Part shown: piece by piece, positions 25,706 through 33,861 of the stretch
Layout: each line of letters opens with the position of its first letter
Position numbering within the stretch: position 1 is the stretch's first letter
Origin: CAYYTU01 sp964474655
Lineage (GTDB): Bacteria; Chloroflexota; Anaerolineae; B4-G1
Assembly: GCA_964474655.1 (NCBI GenBank)
Contig: CAYYTU010000011.1
Coordinates: 1 to 64,000 of the forward strand
Direction of reading: 5' to 3'
Length of the DNA stretch: 64,000 nucleotides
The notes under the pieces: model-generated
Databases searched by the model: none
What the model was told of the DNA's origin: nothing
What the model saw: only the letters and a program-made list of their open reading frames with translations
Program-made: the position numbers and the translations under genes

Positions 25706-26674
25706 ATGACGACCATTCTGCTCAGCTTCAGACCCGGTACGCTGTCCGACGATCAGATCGCTCGCGTGAAGGACGCCGCGCCCGACGCCAACCTCATCAT
25801 CACGCGTGACCGTGATGAGATCGCGGCTGTGCTGGACGAGGTCGAGATCATCGCCGGCTGGAGCTTTCCTTACGAGTTGTTGCCGGAGGCGGACCATCTA
25901 CGCTGGTTCCAGCAGTGGGCCGCCGGCGCCGATTGGCTGCTGCGTCACCCCGCGGCCGCCGAGATGGACTTCGTGCTGACCAACGCCTCGGGCGTGCATC
26001 CGATCCCCATCGCCGAGCACGTCTTCGGCCTGCTGCTGGCGTTCGCCCGCGATCTCCATCAGGCGGTGCGGGCCCAGGAGCGTCACGCATGGGTCCACCA
26101 GAGCGAGCAGGACGATCTGTTCGAGCTCCACGGCAAACGGATGCTCCTGATCGGCGTCGGCGCCATCGGCGAGCGCATCGCCGAGGTGGGCGCGGCGCTG
26201 GGGATGGAAATCTGGGGCGTGCGGCGCGATCCCACCGTCGGCGCGGCGGGGGTGACGGCGATGTTCGGGCCCGATCGGCTGCTGGAGCTCCTGCCGGACG
26301 TGGACGTGGTGGTGCTGACGGTGCCGCTGACCGACGAGACGCGCGGGATGATCGGCGCACGGGAGCTGGAGGCGATGCGACCCGACGCCTACCTGGTCAA
26401 CATCGGGCGCGGCGGCACGGTCGATGAGGACGCGTTGGTGCGGGCGCTACGAGAGGGCCATCTCGCCGGGGCCGGGCTGGACGTCTTCGAGGAGGAGCCG
26501 CTGCCGGAGGAGTCGCCGCTGTGGGCGATGGAGCAGGTGATCGTCACCTCCCACTACGCCGGGATCACGCCACGCTACCACGAGCGCGCGCTGGTTATCT
26601 TCCTGGAGAATCTACGGCGCTACCGGGCCGGGGAACCGCTCCAAAATGTGGTGGACAAGACGCTGGGCTATTGA
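25706..26674 (+). CDS. D-isomer specific 2-hydroxyacid dehydrogenase
   Basis: 322-residue NAD(P)-dependent dehydrogenase. A split catalytic domain surrounds the nucleotide-binding domain, which has GVGAIGERIAEVGAALGM. The catalytic residues expected in this family are visible: Arg in VNIGRGGTVDEDAL, Glu in LDVFEEEPLP, and His in VTSHYAG. The ATG at 25706 has GAGGAGG just upstream. The sequence is closest in style to the GhrA/phosphoglycerate-dehydrogenase-like group that reduces glyoxylate or hydroxypyruvate; the substrate is not determinable. It heads a four-gene run through 28943. Confidence 0.88.
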   Translation: MTTILLSFRPGTLSDDQIARVKDAAPDANLIITRDRDEIAAVLDEVEIIAGWSFPYELLPEADHLRWFQQWAAGADWLLRHPAAAEMDFVLTNASGVHPIPIAEHVFGLLLAFARDLHQAVRAQERHAWVHQSEQDDLFELHGKRMLLIGVGAIGERIAEVGAALGMEIWGVRRDPTVGAAGVTAMFGPDRLLELLPDVDVVVLTVPLTDETRGMIGARELEAMRPDAYLVNIGRGGTVDEDALVRALREGHLAGAGLDVFEEEPLPEESPLWAMEQVIVTSHYAGITPRYHERALVIFLENLRRYRAGEPLQNVVDKTLGY

Positions 26675-26701
26675 GATTGGAGATAACCTGAGGGAGGCGG
26701 G

Positions 26702-27115
26702 ATGAAGATCTACTTTGCCGGTTCGATCCGCGGCGGACGCGACGACGCGGCGCTCTATGCTCAGCTCATCGCGCTGCTGGAGGACTACGGCCAGGTGCTC
26801 ACGGAGCACGTCGGCGCGGCCGAGGTGGACCAGATGGGCGAGCAGCAGCTATCCGACGCGGCGATCTACGAGCGCGATATGGATTGGCTGGCCGAGGCCG
26901 ATGCCGTCGTCGCCGAGGTGACCGTGCCCAGCCACGGCGTCGGCTACGAGATCGCCCGCGCCGAAACGTGGGGCAAGCCCGTGCTCTGCCTCCATCGCCC
27001 CGGGGCGGGGCGACAGCTTTCGGCCATGCTCGCCGGTGCGCCCGCGTTGCAGTGCGAGCGTTACGAGCGCGTGGAGGATCTCCCGCCCGTGCTGGATCGG
27101 TTCTTGCATCGGTGA
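26702..27115 (+). CDS. DNPH1-like 2'-deoxynucleoside 5'-phosphate N-hydrolase
   Basis: 137-residue protein of the nucleoside 2-deoxyribosyltransferase fold. It matches the Rcl/DNPH1 group closely: KIYFAGSIRGGRDD at the N-terminus, VLTEHVG, IYERDMDWLAEADAVVAEVT, then VPSHGVGYEIARAE containing the expected catalytic Glu, and PVLCLHRPGAGRQLSAML. DNPH1 cleaves the N-glycosidic bond of deoxynucleoside monophosphates, including damaged ones, and so cleans the dNTP pool. GAGGCGG precedes the ATG. Its TGA overlaps the GTG of hemW. Confidence 0.85.
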   Translation: MKIYFAGSIRGGRDDAALYAQLIALLEDYGQVLTEHVGAAEVDQMGEQQLSDAAIYERDMDWLAEADAVVAEVTVPSHGVGYEIARAETWGKPVLCLHRPGAGRQLSAMLAGAPALQCERYERVEDLPPVLDRFLHR

Positions 27116-28359
27116 GGGTGACCTTGCCCGGCGACGGCACGCCTCCAGGGCGCGTCGTGGCGCTCTACCTCCACGTCCCCTTCTGCCGCTCGCGCTGCGC
27201 CTACTGCGACTTCAACACCTACGCCGGGCTGGACGAGCTGATCGCGCCCTACGTGCCGGCGCTTGGCCGCGAGATTGCGTGCGCCGGCGCGCGGCGGGAG
27301 CGGCTGTCCGTGCCGACCATCTATCTCGGCGGCGGCACGCCCTCGCTGCTATCGCTCGACGCCCTTTCCGATGTATTCCGTGGGTTACATGCTGCGTTTG
27401 ACCTCGTCCCCGAAGCGGAAATCACGCTGGAGGCCAACCCTAGCACCGTGACGCCGGGCTATTTGCGCGGCCTGCGCGAGCTTGGCGTCAACCGGCTCAG
27501 CCTGGGCGCCCAGTCGGCTCACGACGACGAGCTGCAGCTGCTGGGCCGCATACACACCTGGGCCGAGGCCGTGGAGGCGGTGAGCTGGGCGCGGGCGGCC
27601 GGCTTCGACAACCTCAATCTCGATCTGATCTTCGGCCTGCCGGAGCAGTCGGTGGCGCGCTGGCGGCAAACCTTGGAGGCGGCGTTGGCGCTGGCGCTGG
27701 AGCACCTTTCGCTCTACGGCCTGAGCGTCGAGGAGGGGACGCCGCTGGCGGAGCGGATCGCGTGCGGGACGCTGCCGGAGCCAGACGAGAATCGCGCCGC
27801 CGCGATGTACGAGCTGGCCGAGGAGGTCCTGACCGCGGCCGGGTTCTTCCACTACGAGATCTCCAGCTGGGCCCGCGCCGACGTCGGCTCGCGGTGGTGG
27901 CCCGACGCGGACGCCGAGGCCAGCGAGGCGGTCAGCCCCTACGTCTGTCGGCACAACCTGACCTACTGGCGGAACGAGCCGTGGCTGGGTTTCGGCGCCG
28001 GGGCGCACTCCTGGCTGGGGCCCGATGGGCCTGACCTGTCCGAGGGGCGCCGCTGGGCCAATCCGGCCCATCCGCGCGAATACGTCGCCTCGTGGCGCGA
28101 AACAACTCCCTCTCGGACCGGCGAAGCGATTGATCGGCAGCTGGCGATGGGGGAGACGATGATGCTGGGGTTGCGGCTGGCGGAAGGCGTGCGATCTGAG
28201 CGGTTCGAGCGCCGATTCGGGGCGTCCTTGGAGGAGGCGTTCGGCGCGACGATGGAGGAATTGACACAGCTCAGTCTGCTGAGCTGGGATGGCGCGGTGG
28301 CCCGGCTGACGCGTCGCGGGCGCCTGCTGGGGAACCGCGTGTTCGCGCGGTTCCTGTGA
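27112..28359 (+). CDS. hemW: Radical SAM heme chaperone HemW
   Basis: 415-residue radical SAM protein. The cluster motif is CRSRCAYCDF (CxxxCxxC plus the following DF), preceded by LYLHVPF. GGGTPS, EANPSTV and NRLSLGAQS follow, and the C-terminal HemN_C-like domain is present. HemW binds heme and passes it to membrane cytochromes; it was long misannotated as coproporphyrinogen III oxidase. The start is GTG 27112 (overlapping the previous stop) or GTG 27118. In-frame sequence upstream to 26884 lies inside the DNPH1-like gene and is not part of this gene. Confidence 0.9.
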   Translation: MRVTLPGDGTPPGRVVALYLHVPFCRSRCAYCDFNTYAGLDELIAPYVPALGREIACAGARRERLSVPTIYLGGGTPSLLSLDALSDVFRGLHAAFDLVPEAEITLEANPSTVTPGYLRGLRELGVNRLSLGAQSAHDDELQLLGRIHTWAEAVEAVSWARAAGFDNLNLDLIFGLPEQSVARWRQTLEAALALALEHLSLYGLSVEEGTPLAERIACGTLPEPDENRAAAMYELAEEVLTAAGFFHYEISSWARADVGSRWWPDADAEASEAVSPYVCRHNLTYWRNEPWLGFGAGAHSWLGPDGPDLSEGRRWANPAHPREYVASWRETTPSRTGEAIDRQLAMGETMMLGLRLAEGVRSERFERRFGASLEEAFGATMEELTQLSLLSWDGAVARLTRRGRLLGNRVFARFL

Positions 28360-28943
28360 TCGCGATGAGTGCGCTCACCGTCGGCCTGCTCGCCGATACG
28401 CACGTCCCGTACCGGATAGCACGGCTGCCCGATGCGCTGTTCGAGGCCCTGGCGGGCGTCGACGTGATCCTCCACGCCGGCGACGTCGACGATCCGGCGG
28501 CGCTGGAGCCGCTGCGGGCAATCGCGCCGGTCCACGCCGTGCGCGGCAACATCCACGTCTTCGATTTATCCGACGGCGGCGCCTCCTTGCCCCGGACCGT
28601 CGAGATGGAGCTGGCCGGCTATCGGATGGTACTCACACACGGGCATCCGGCCGGGTTGCTGGGCTTGTGGCTCAAGGGCCGGGACGTGACCCTCCGTCTG
28701 CTGGGCTACGACGACAACGGCTACTTCAATCGCCGCGCTGCAAGCCGTCTGGCCCGTCTCCACCCCGAGGCCGACATCGTCGTCTTCGGACACTCCCATC
28801 GCGCACACGTCGGCTGGTACGATCAGACGCTGATCGTCAATCCAGGCGCAGTCTGCCCCACCCCGCGACGGCGACCGACGGTAGCGCGGATGGAGCTAGA
28901 CGCAGGCAATCCGCGCGTCAGGATCATCCCGCTGGATACGTAG
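28356..28943 (+). CDS. YfcE-like metallophosphoesterase
   Basis: 195-residue calcineurin-like phosphoesterase. The metal-binding motifs appear in order: GLLADTHVP (DxH), LHAGDVDD (GD), VRGNIH (GN), LTHGHP, and FGHSHRAHV (GHxH). This matches the small YfcE/MJ0936 phosphodiesterase group, usually Mn2+-dependent, of uncertain physiological substrate. GTG 28356 overlaps the hemW stop by four bases; ATG 28365 is an alternative. It is the last gene of the operon. Confidence 0.88.
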   Translation: MIAMSALTVGLLADTHVPYRIARLPDALFEALAGVDVILHAGDVDDPAALEPLRAIAPVHAVRGNIHVFDLSDGGASLPRTVEMELAGYRMVLTHGHPAGLLGLWLKGRDVTLRLLGYDDNGYFNRRAASRLARLHPEADIVVFGHSHRAHVGWYDQTLIVNPGAVCPTPRRRPTVARMELDAGNPRVRIIPLDT

Positions 28944-28982
28944 AGGAAAGACTGCGAACGCGACTACACCTCTAAACATACC

Positions 28983-29010
28983 TTGCGGACTTCCTCGCTC
29001 TGACTATAAT
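28983..29010 (+). promoter_or_regulatory. Promoter of the 29020 gene (leaderless type)
   Basis: TTGCGG (28983-28988), 16-bp spacer, perfect TATAAT (29005-29010). Only nine bases separate the -10 box from the ATG and no Shine-Dalgarno sequence exists, so the mRNA should start within about three bases of the codon. Confidence 0.6.
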
Positions 29011-29019
29011 GGCCTTACT

Positions 29020-30720
29020 ATGCGCACGCTCCGCCAATGCCTGCTGGATACATACCTCGTTCACTTGCGAACCATCGCCCGCTTCTGGGACGTGGATTTG
29101 GGAAACACACGCCAGCGGGATGTGGCCCTCGAGCTGAGCGAGGCGCTATCCAACCCCGAAGCGATCGACCGCGCCTGGCGAGACCTTCCGGATGAGGAGC
29201 GGGAGGCGTTGGAGGCGCTACTGGCAGAGGATGGACTGATGCCACGGCGTGTCTTCGCCCGCCAATGGGGGGAGATCCGCGTGATGGGGCCCGGTCGCAT
29301 GGAACGTGAGAAGCCCTGGCGGGAGCCGACCTCGCCGGCTGAGGGGCTCTGGTACAGGGGGTTCCTCTTTCGCGGCTTCGCCCAGGGGGCAGAGGGCGCT
29401 TACGAGGTCATTTTTGTGCCGCCCGAGCTGCTCAAACACCTGCCGAAGCCGGACAAGCCACCGCCCCAATTCGCTCTAGAGCCCATCCCCGCTCCGGCTA
29501 ATGTCCACGCGCCCGGGGACACCCTGCTCGATGATGCCTGCACGCTGCTGGCCTACATCCAGAACGAACATCCACGATTGACGGTGGAGGACGATTGGCC
29601 CCAGCGCCACAAAGATCGACTCCTTCAGCGCTTGCACGACGCCGATGGCGAGCGTTTCGCATTCCTGCGCCACCTGGCGCGGCGACTTGGCTGGCTGCGG
29701 ACGGATCAATCCCGCCAGCTGAGCCTGGACCCGGAGTCAGTGACCACTTGGCTTCAGCAGCCCTCGCACGAGCAGAAGCGAACGCTCTTCCGGGCCTGGC
29801 GCGATGACCCGACCTGGAACGACCTGTTCCACGTCCCGTCGCTCCGCCCAGATAACCTCGACGCCTGGCAGAACGCGCCGCTCCCGACGCGCAAAGCGCT
29901 CCTGGAGCACCTCATCGCCGCCCATCAGGCGCTCGACGAGCCACCTGGCCCCTGGTATCGCATCGCGAAATTCATCACCGCCGTCAAGGCGGTCGACCCC
30001 GATTTTCAGCGCCCCGACGGTGATTATACCACCTGGTACATCCAGGACGTAACGACCGGCGAGTACTTCTCCGGCTTCGAAAGCTGGGAGGCCATCGAGG
30101 GACGGCTCATTCGCTACCTGGTCACGAAGCCGCTGGCGTGGCTGGGTCTGGTCGAGGTCGGTTACGACGACGAGGGAGAACCGGCGGCGTTCCGACTGAC
30201 CGCCGGCGGCGCCATCGCCCTGGAGCTGATCGAGCCGCCCCCCGCCCCTGCGCCGCCTCCCCTGAACCTGCGGCCCGGCTTTCTGCTGCACGTGCCGCCA
30301 GACCAGCGCTACGAACGTTTCCAGCTGGCCCGCGTCTCCCGCTGGGAGCGAACCGGCGCCCCTTTCGTCTATCGGTTGACCCCGAGCTCGTTGAAGCGAG
30401 CGCGGCGGCAGGGCATCTCGGCTGAGCGCGTGCTCGAGTTCCTGACGGAGGTGACCGAACAGCCAGTGCCTCAGTACGTCGAGGCGGCTGTGACGCGCTG
30501 GGAGGCCCGCGGGGCCGAGGCGCGGCTGGAGCAGGCGGTGATCCTCCAGCTGGCCGACGAGGATCTGATGAACGAGGTCAGCTCGTCGCCACACACGCGC
30601 TGCTTCATCCGCAAGCGTGTGGGCTCCAGAGTCGCGCTGGTGAAAGCACACGATTGGCCACGCCTCGTCGCAGCGCTGGGCCAGATGGGATTATTATCCG
30701 ACATCGTCACGCTAGGATAA
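29020..30720 (+). CDS. Protein with a helicase-associated (Helicase_C_3-like) C-terminus
   Basis: 566-residue soluble protein without membrane segments. The N-terminal half is helical and rich in Trp, Leu and Arg. The C-terminal region from about residue 420 has the layout of the XPB/Ssl2-like helicase-associated domain: FLLHVPPDQRYERFQLARVS, then VYRLTPSSLKRARRQGISAE and a FLTEVTEQPVPQYVEAAVTRW segment. No Walker A or B or other helicase motifs are present, so it is not a helicase itself. Such stand-alone proteins occur in Actinobacteria and Chloroflexi with unknown function. The family call is by motif recall. galK follows after four bases and is probably co-transcribed. Confidence 0.6.
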   Translation: MRTLRQCLLDTYLVHLRTIARFWDVDLGNTRQRDVALELSEALSNPEAIDRAWRDLPDEEREALEALLAEDGLMPRRVFARQWGEIRVMGPGRMEREKPWREPTSPAEGLWYRGFLFRGFAQGAEGAYEVIFVPPELLKHLPKPDKPPPQFALEPIPAPANVHAPGDTLLDDACTLLAYIQNEHPRLTVEDDWPQRHKDRLLQRLHDADGERFAFLRHLARRLGWLRTDQSRQLSLDPESVTTWLQQPSHEQKRTLFRAWRDDPTWNDLFHVPSLRPDNLDAWQNAPLPTRKALLEHLIAAHQALDEPPGPWYRIAKFITAVKAVDPDFQRPDGDYTTWYIQDVTTGEYFSGFESWEAIEGRLIRYLVTKPLAWLGLVEVGYDDEGEPAAFRLTAGGAIALELIEPPPAPAPPPLNLRPGFLLHVPPDQRYERFQLARVSRWERTGAPFVYRLTPSSLKRARRQGISAERVLEFLTEVTEQPVPQYVEAAVTRWEARGAEARLEQAVILQLADEDLMNEVSSSPHTRCFIRKRVGSRVALVKAHDWPRLVAALGQMGLLSDIVTLG

Positions 30721-30724
30721 GATC

Positions 30725-31888
30725 GTGAGTGACGCAGAGCATGAAGTTGTGGCCCTCTTTCAGGCATGCCATGTTCAACCGCCAACCGCCATCGTACGCG
30801 CGCCGGGCCGAGTCAACCTGATCGGGGGGCATACGGACTACAACGAGGGCTTCGTCTTGCCGCTGGCAGTGGAGCGCGCGGCGTGGCTGGCGGTGGCACC
30901 CACCGACACCCAAGAGTGCCGCGTCTACGCCCACGATCTGGGGGCCGAGGTCAGATTCTCGCTCGACGAGCTCCCGCCGGCCGATGGCACGTGGGCCGAT
31001 TACCCGCGCGGCGTGGCCTGGGCGCTCCAGGAGCGCGGTCTGACCCCGATCAGTATGGCGACGGTGTTGACCGCCGACGTGCCGATGGGTATAGGGCTGT
31101 CGTCATCGGCGGCGGTGGAGGTGGCCTTCGCCTACGCCTGGCAGGTACTCGGCGGGCTCGACGTCAGCCGGCGTGAGCTGGCGCTGATCTGTCAGCGGGC
31201 GGAGAACGCCTACGTCGGGACGCAATGCGGCGTGATGGACCAGATGGCGAGCGCGTTGGGAAGCGCGGGGCACGCGTTGCTGCTCGACTGTCGCACGCTG
31301 GCGATGGAGTCGGTGCCGCTGCCCGAAGACGTGGCCATTATGGTAGCGGATTCCGGCCTGCGCCGCGAACTGGCCTCCTCGGAATACAACGTGCGCCGCG
31401 CCCAGTGCGAGGAAGCAGTGGCGATCCTGCGCCAGCACCGACCGGACGTGCGGGCCTTGCGGGACGTGACGCCGGACGACCTGGAGCAGCTACGCGATCA
31501 GCTCCCGGCGGTGATCTATCGCCGCGCCCGGCACGTGGTCACAGACAACGCACGTGTGTTGCGGGCAGCCGAGGCGTTACGGCGAGGCGACGTCGCGACC
31601 GTGGGCGAGCTGATGCACGCCTGTCACGTCAGCCTGCGCGACGACTACGAGGTCAGCTCGCCCGAGCTGAACGCGCTGGTCGAGGCGGCACTGGCGGTCG
31701 AAGGGTGTTACGGCGCACGGCTGACGGGCGGTGGGTTCGGAGGGTGCATCGCGGCGCTCGTCGACGAGGATAGTGTACGGGATTTCGAGTGGTATGTTTC
31801 GCAGCGTTACGAAGCTGCGTTCCACTATCGTCCAAGGACGTACATTTGCCAGCCGGCCGATGGCGCGTCGGTCATCAAGAAGACTTGA
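30725..31888 (+). CDS. galK: Galactokinase (GHMP kinase family)
   Basis: 387-residue GHMP kinase. The galactokinase signature is APGRVNLIGGHTDYNEGFVLP near residue 25. The ATP loop is VPMGIGLSSSAAVEVAFAYA, CGVMDQMASALG supplies the catalytic Asp, and the C-terminal motif is GARLTGGGFGGC. It phosphorylates galactose at C1 in the Leloir pathway. The usual Glu in GEHTDY is Gly here, a sugar-contacting position in known galactokinases, so a related sugar is possible. The start is GTG 30725. No galT or galE is adjacent. Confidence 0.85.
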   Translation: MSDAEHEVVALFQACHVQPPTAIVRAPGRVNLIGGHTDYNEGFVLPLAVERAAWLAVAPTDTQECRVYAHDLGAEVRFSLDELPPADGTWADYPRGVAWALQERGLTPISMATVLTADVPMGIGLSSSAAVEVAFAYAWQVLGGLDVSRRELALICQRAENAYVGTQCGVMDQMASALGSAGHALLLDCRTLAMESVPLPEDVAIMVADSGLRRELASSEYNVRRAQCEEAVAILRQHRPDVRALRDVTPDDLEQLRDQLPAVIYRRARHVVTDNARVLRAAEALRRGDVATVGELMHACHVSLRDDYEVSSPELNALVEAALAVEGCYGARLTGGGFGGCIAALVDEDSVRDFEWYVSQRYEAAFHYRPRTYICQPADGASVIKKT

Positions 31889-31919
31889 ATGCATGGCGCG
31901 TAATGGACTCAAGAAGCCG

Positions 31920-33128
31920 TTAGGAGCAACGCATCGCTTCTCGCACGACCTCCAGCACCCGGTGGAGCGGGACGTCCTGCTCGCGAGCAATGGCGGCGCA
32001 ATCCTCGTACTCCGGCGAGAGAGCGTGCCGCTCACCATCCAGCCACTTCTCCTTGACCTGCACCGGGCCCCACGGCGTCTCAACCGTCCGGATCTGGCGC
32101 TGTGCCACGATGCGCTCGACCGGCTGGATGCGCACGCCTAGCGTCGGCGTCTCGCGGAGCATCAGCCGAGCTGTCACTTCGGCTTGATCGGGGCGCACCA
32201 GGGCAGAAAGCACCACGCCGGGGCGGTTCTTCTTCATCTGTACCGGGGTGAACCAGACGTCGAGCGCGTTGGCCTCGAACAACCGCTCCATCGCATACCC
32301 CAGAGCTTCGCCGGTGGCGTCGTCGAGGTTACAGGTCAGCAACGTGACGTGATGAGGCGTTTCGTCCATCGCGCTTTCATCCACTTCGACTTCGCCCAGC
32401 CAGGCGCGTAGGGCGTTGGCCCACGGGAACGTCTTGTCGCCGAAGCCGTAGCCGATGGCCGCCACGCGCATCGGTGGGCGCTCGAACGTGGCCAGCTCGG
32501 CCAGCAGGGCCGCCGCCGTCGGCGTGACGATCTCAGTCTGAGCGTGATGCGGACGGGTGGGAGCGTCGACCTCGGCCAGCAGGGCCAGCGTCGCCGGGGC
32601 CGGCGCGGGGATCAGCCCGTGCTCGATCTCGATGGTGCCACTGCCCAGCGGCACCGGGGAGGCGAAGACCCGCGCAACACCCAGGTGCTCCAGCCCGGCG
32701 ACGAACCCCACGATGTCCACCAGGCTGTCCACCGCGCTGATCTCGTGAAAGTGGACCTCGTCGATGGAGGAGCCGTGAATGTCAGCCTCGACGCGCGCCA
32801 AGCGATCGAAGACAGCGAGGCTCGTCTCCTGGACGTGCTGCGAGAGACTGCTCCCCTCGATCAGACGACGCACGTCGGCCAAATGCCGCGCTGGATGTTC
32901 CTGTCCCACGTCGCGCACGTGCAGATTGACGCCGCTAAGCCCATGCCGGAGCGTCCGCTCGGCGTCCAGCTCGTAGCCGGTCAAGTCCATCTTCTGCAGA
33001 TCGGCCCGGAGAGTCTCCATCGAGAGCCCCAGGTCGAGCAGAGCGCCGAGCAGCATATCGCCGCCGGCGCCGGAGAAGAGATCAAGGTAAAGGATCGTCT
33101 GTGTTTCCGTCGTGCTGATGCCGGTCAT
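31920..33128 (-). CDS. larC: Nickel insertion protein LarC (pincer cofactor)
   Basis: 402-residue LarC in one uninterrupted frame; in some lactobacilli larC is split by a programmed frameshift. Landmarks are LDLFSGAGGDMLLGALLDLG at the N-terminus, EVHFHEISAVDSLVDIVG, ASPVPLGSGTIEIEHG, VTPTAAALLAE, and a C-terminal domain with LTCNLDDATGE and FTPVQMKKNRPG. LarC inserts nickel into the pyridinium dithio-carboxylate scaffold using CTP. It begins two bases after larB, completing a larE-larB-larC operon. It is convergent with galK. Confidence 0.93.
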   Translation of the reverse strand: MTGISTTETQTILYLDLFSGAGGDMLLGALLDLGLSMETLRADLQKMDLTGYELDAERTLRHGLSGVNLHVRDVGQEHPARHLADVRRLIEGSSLSQHVQETSLAVFDRLARVEADIHGSSIDEVHFHEISAVDSLVDIVGFVAGLEHLGVARVFASPVPLGSGTIEIEHGLIPAPAPATLALLAEVDAPTRPHHAQTEIVTPTAAALLAELATFERPPMRVAAIGYGFGDKTFPWANALRAWLGEVEVDESAMDETPHHVTLLTCNLDDATGEALGYAMERLFEANALDVWFTPVQMKKNRPGVVLSALVRPDQAEVTARLMLRETPTLGVRIQPVERIVAQRQIRTVETPWGPVQVKEKWLDGERHALSPEYEDCAAIAREQDVPLHRVLEVVREAMRCS

Positions 33129-33130
33129 CG

Positions 33131-33844
33131 CTAATCGTCCTCCCTGATGTTCCGGGCCTCAGCGACGCGGTTGGCGATCATAGCTGCCATCGCACCGGCG
33201 CCGATGCCGTTATCAATGTTGACCACGCTCATCCCAGGGGCACAGGTCTGCAGCATCGAGTAGAGCGCCGCCACGCCCTCGCCGCCGACGCCATAGCCAA
33301 CGGAGGTAGGTAGGCCAACGACGGGCACGTCGACCAGGCCGGCCACCACCGACGGGAGCGCGCCGTCCATTCCAGCGGCCACGATCAACACGTCGACCCG
33401 CTGGTCGTCCAGCATTTCGCGCAGCGGCTCGAACAGGCGATGGAGCCCGGCGACTCCAACGTCGTAGCCGGTGAGAACCTTGCAACCCATCTCGCGACAC
33501 AACAGCGCCGCTTCTTCGGCCACGGGGATGTCGGAGGTGCCAGCGCTGATTACGCCCACACGCCCGCCGGTGTTGGGGCGCTCGACGCCAGGCCGACGCA
33601 GGACGGCGGCACGGGCAGGCGCGACCCACTCCATCGTCGCTTCTCCCTCGAAGCAAGCCTGCAATTGGTCTTTCAGCGCCGGGCCGACCCGGCTGAGTAT
33701 GGCACGCCCGTTCCGCTCCAAGAAATCGCGAGCGATGGCAAGCGTCTGCTCTGGCGTCTTCCGGTCGACCAGGATAACCTCTGGCACGCCCTTGCGTTGG
33801 GTACGCCCAAAATCTGGATTGGCAAATTGGAATCGTTCGTTCAT
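33131..33844 (-). CDS. larB: LarB, nicotinate adenine dinucleotide carboxylase/hydrolase
   Basis: 237-residue PurE-like (AIR carboxylase fold) protein. The C-terminal domain shows GVISAGTSDIPVAEEAALL, GYDVGVAGLHRL, VLIVAAGMDGALPSVVAGL and VGLPTSVGYGVGGEG, all typical of LarB. LarB carboxylates and hydrolyses NaAD in the first step of nickel-pincer nucleotide synthesis. The start at 33844 follows AAGGA, and the larE stop lies 17 bases upstream. A longer upstream frame exists only inside larE. Confidence 0.93.
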   Translation of the reverse strand: MNERFQFANPDFGRTQRKGVPEVILVDRKTPEQTLAIARDFLERNGRAILSRVGPALKDQLQACFEGEATMEWVAPARAAVLRRPGVERPNTGGRVGVISAGTSDIPVAEEAALLCREMGCKVLTGYDVGVAGLHRLFEPLREMLDDQRVDVLIVAAGMDGALPSVVAGLVDVPVVGLPTSVGYGVGGEGVAALYSMLQTCAPGMSVVNIDNGIGAGAMAAMIANRVAEARNIREDD

Positions 33845-33861
33845 AAGTCCTTCGTGATGCG

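Noticed and set aside
26884..27111. N-terminal extension of hemW
   Set aside because: The in-frame sequence lies inside the DNPH1-like gene, is Arg-rich and unlike HemW. The coupled GTG at 27112 fits better.
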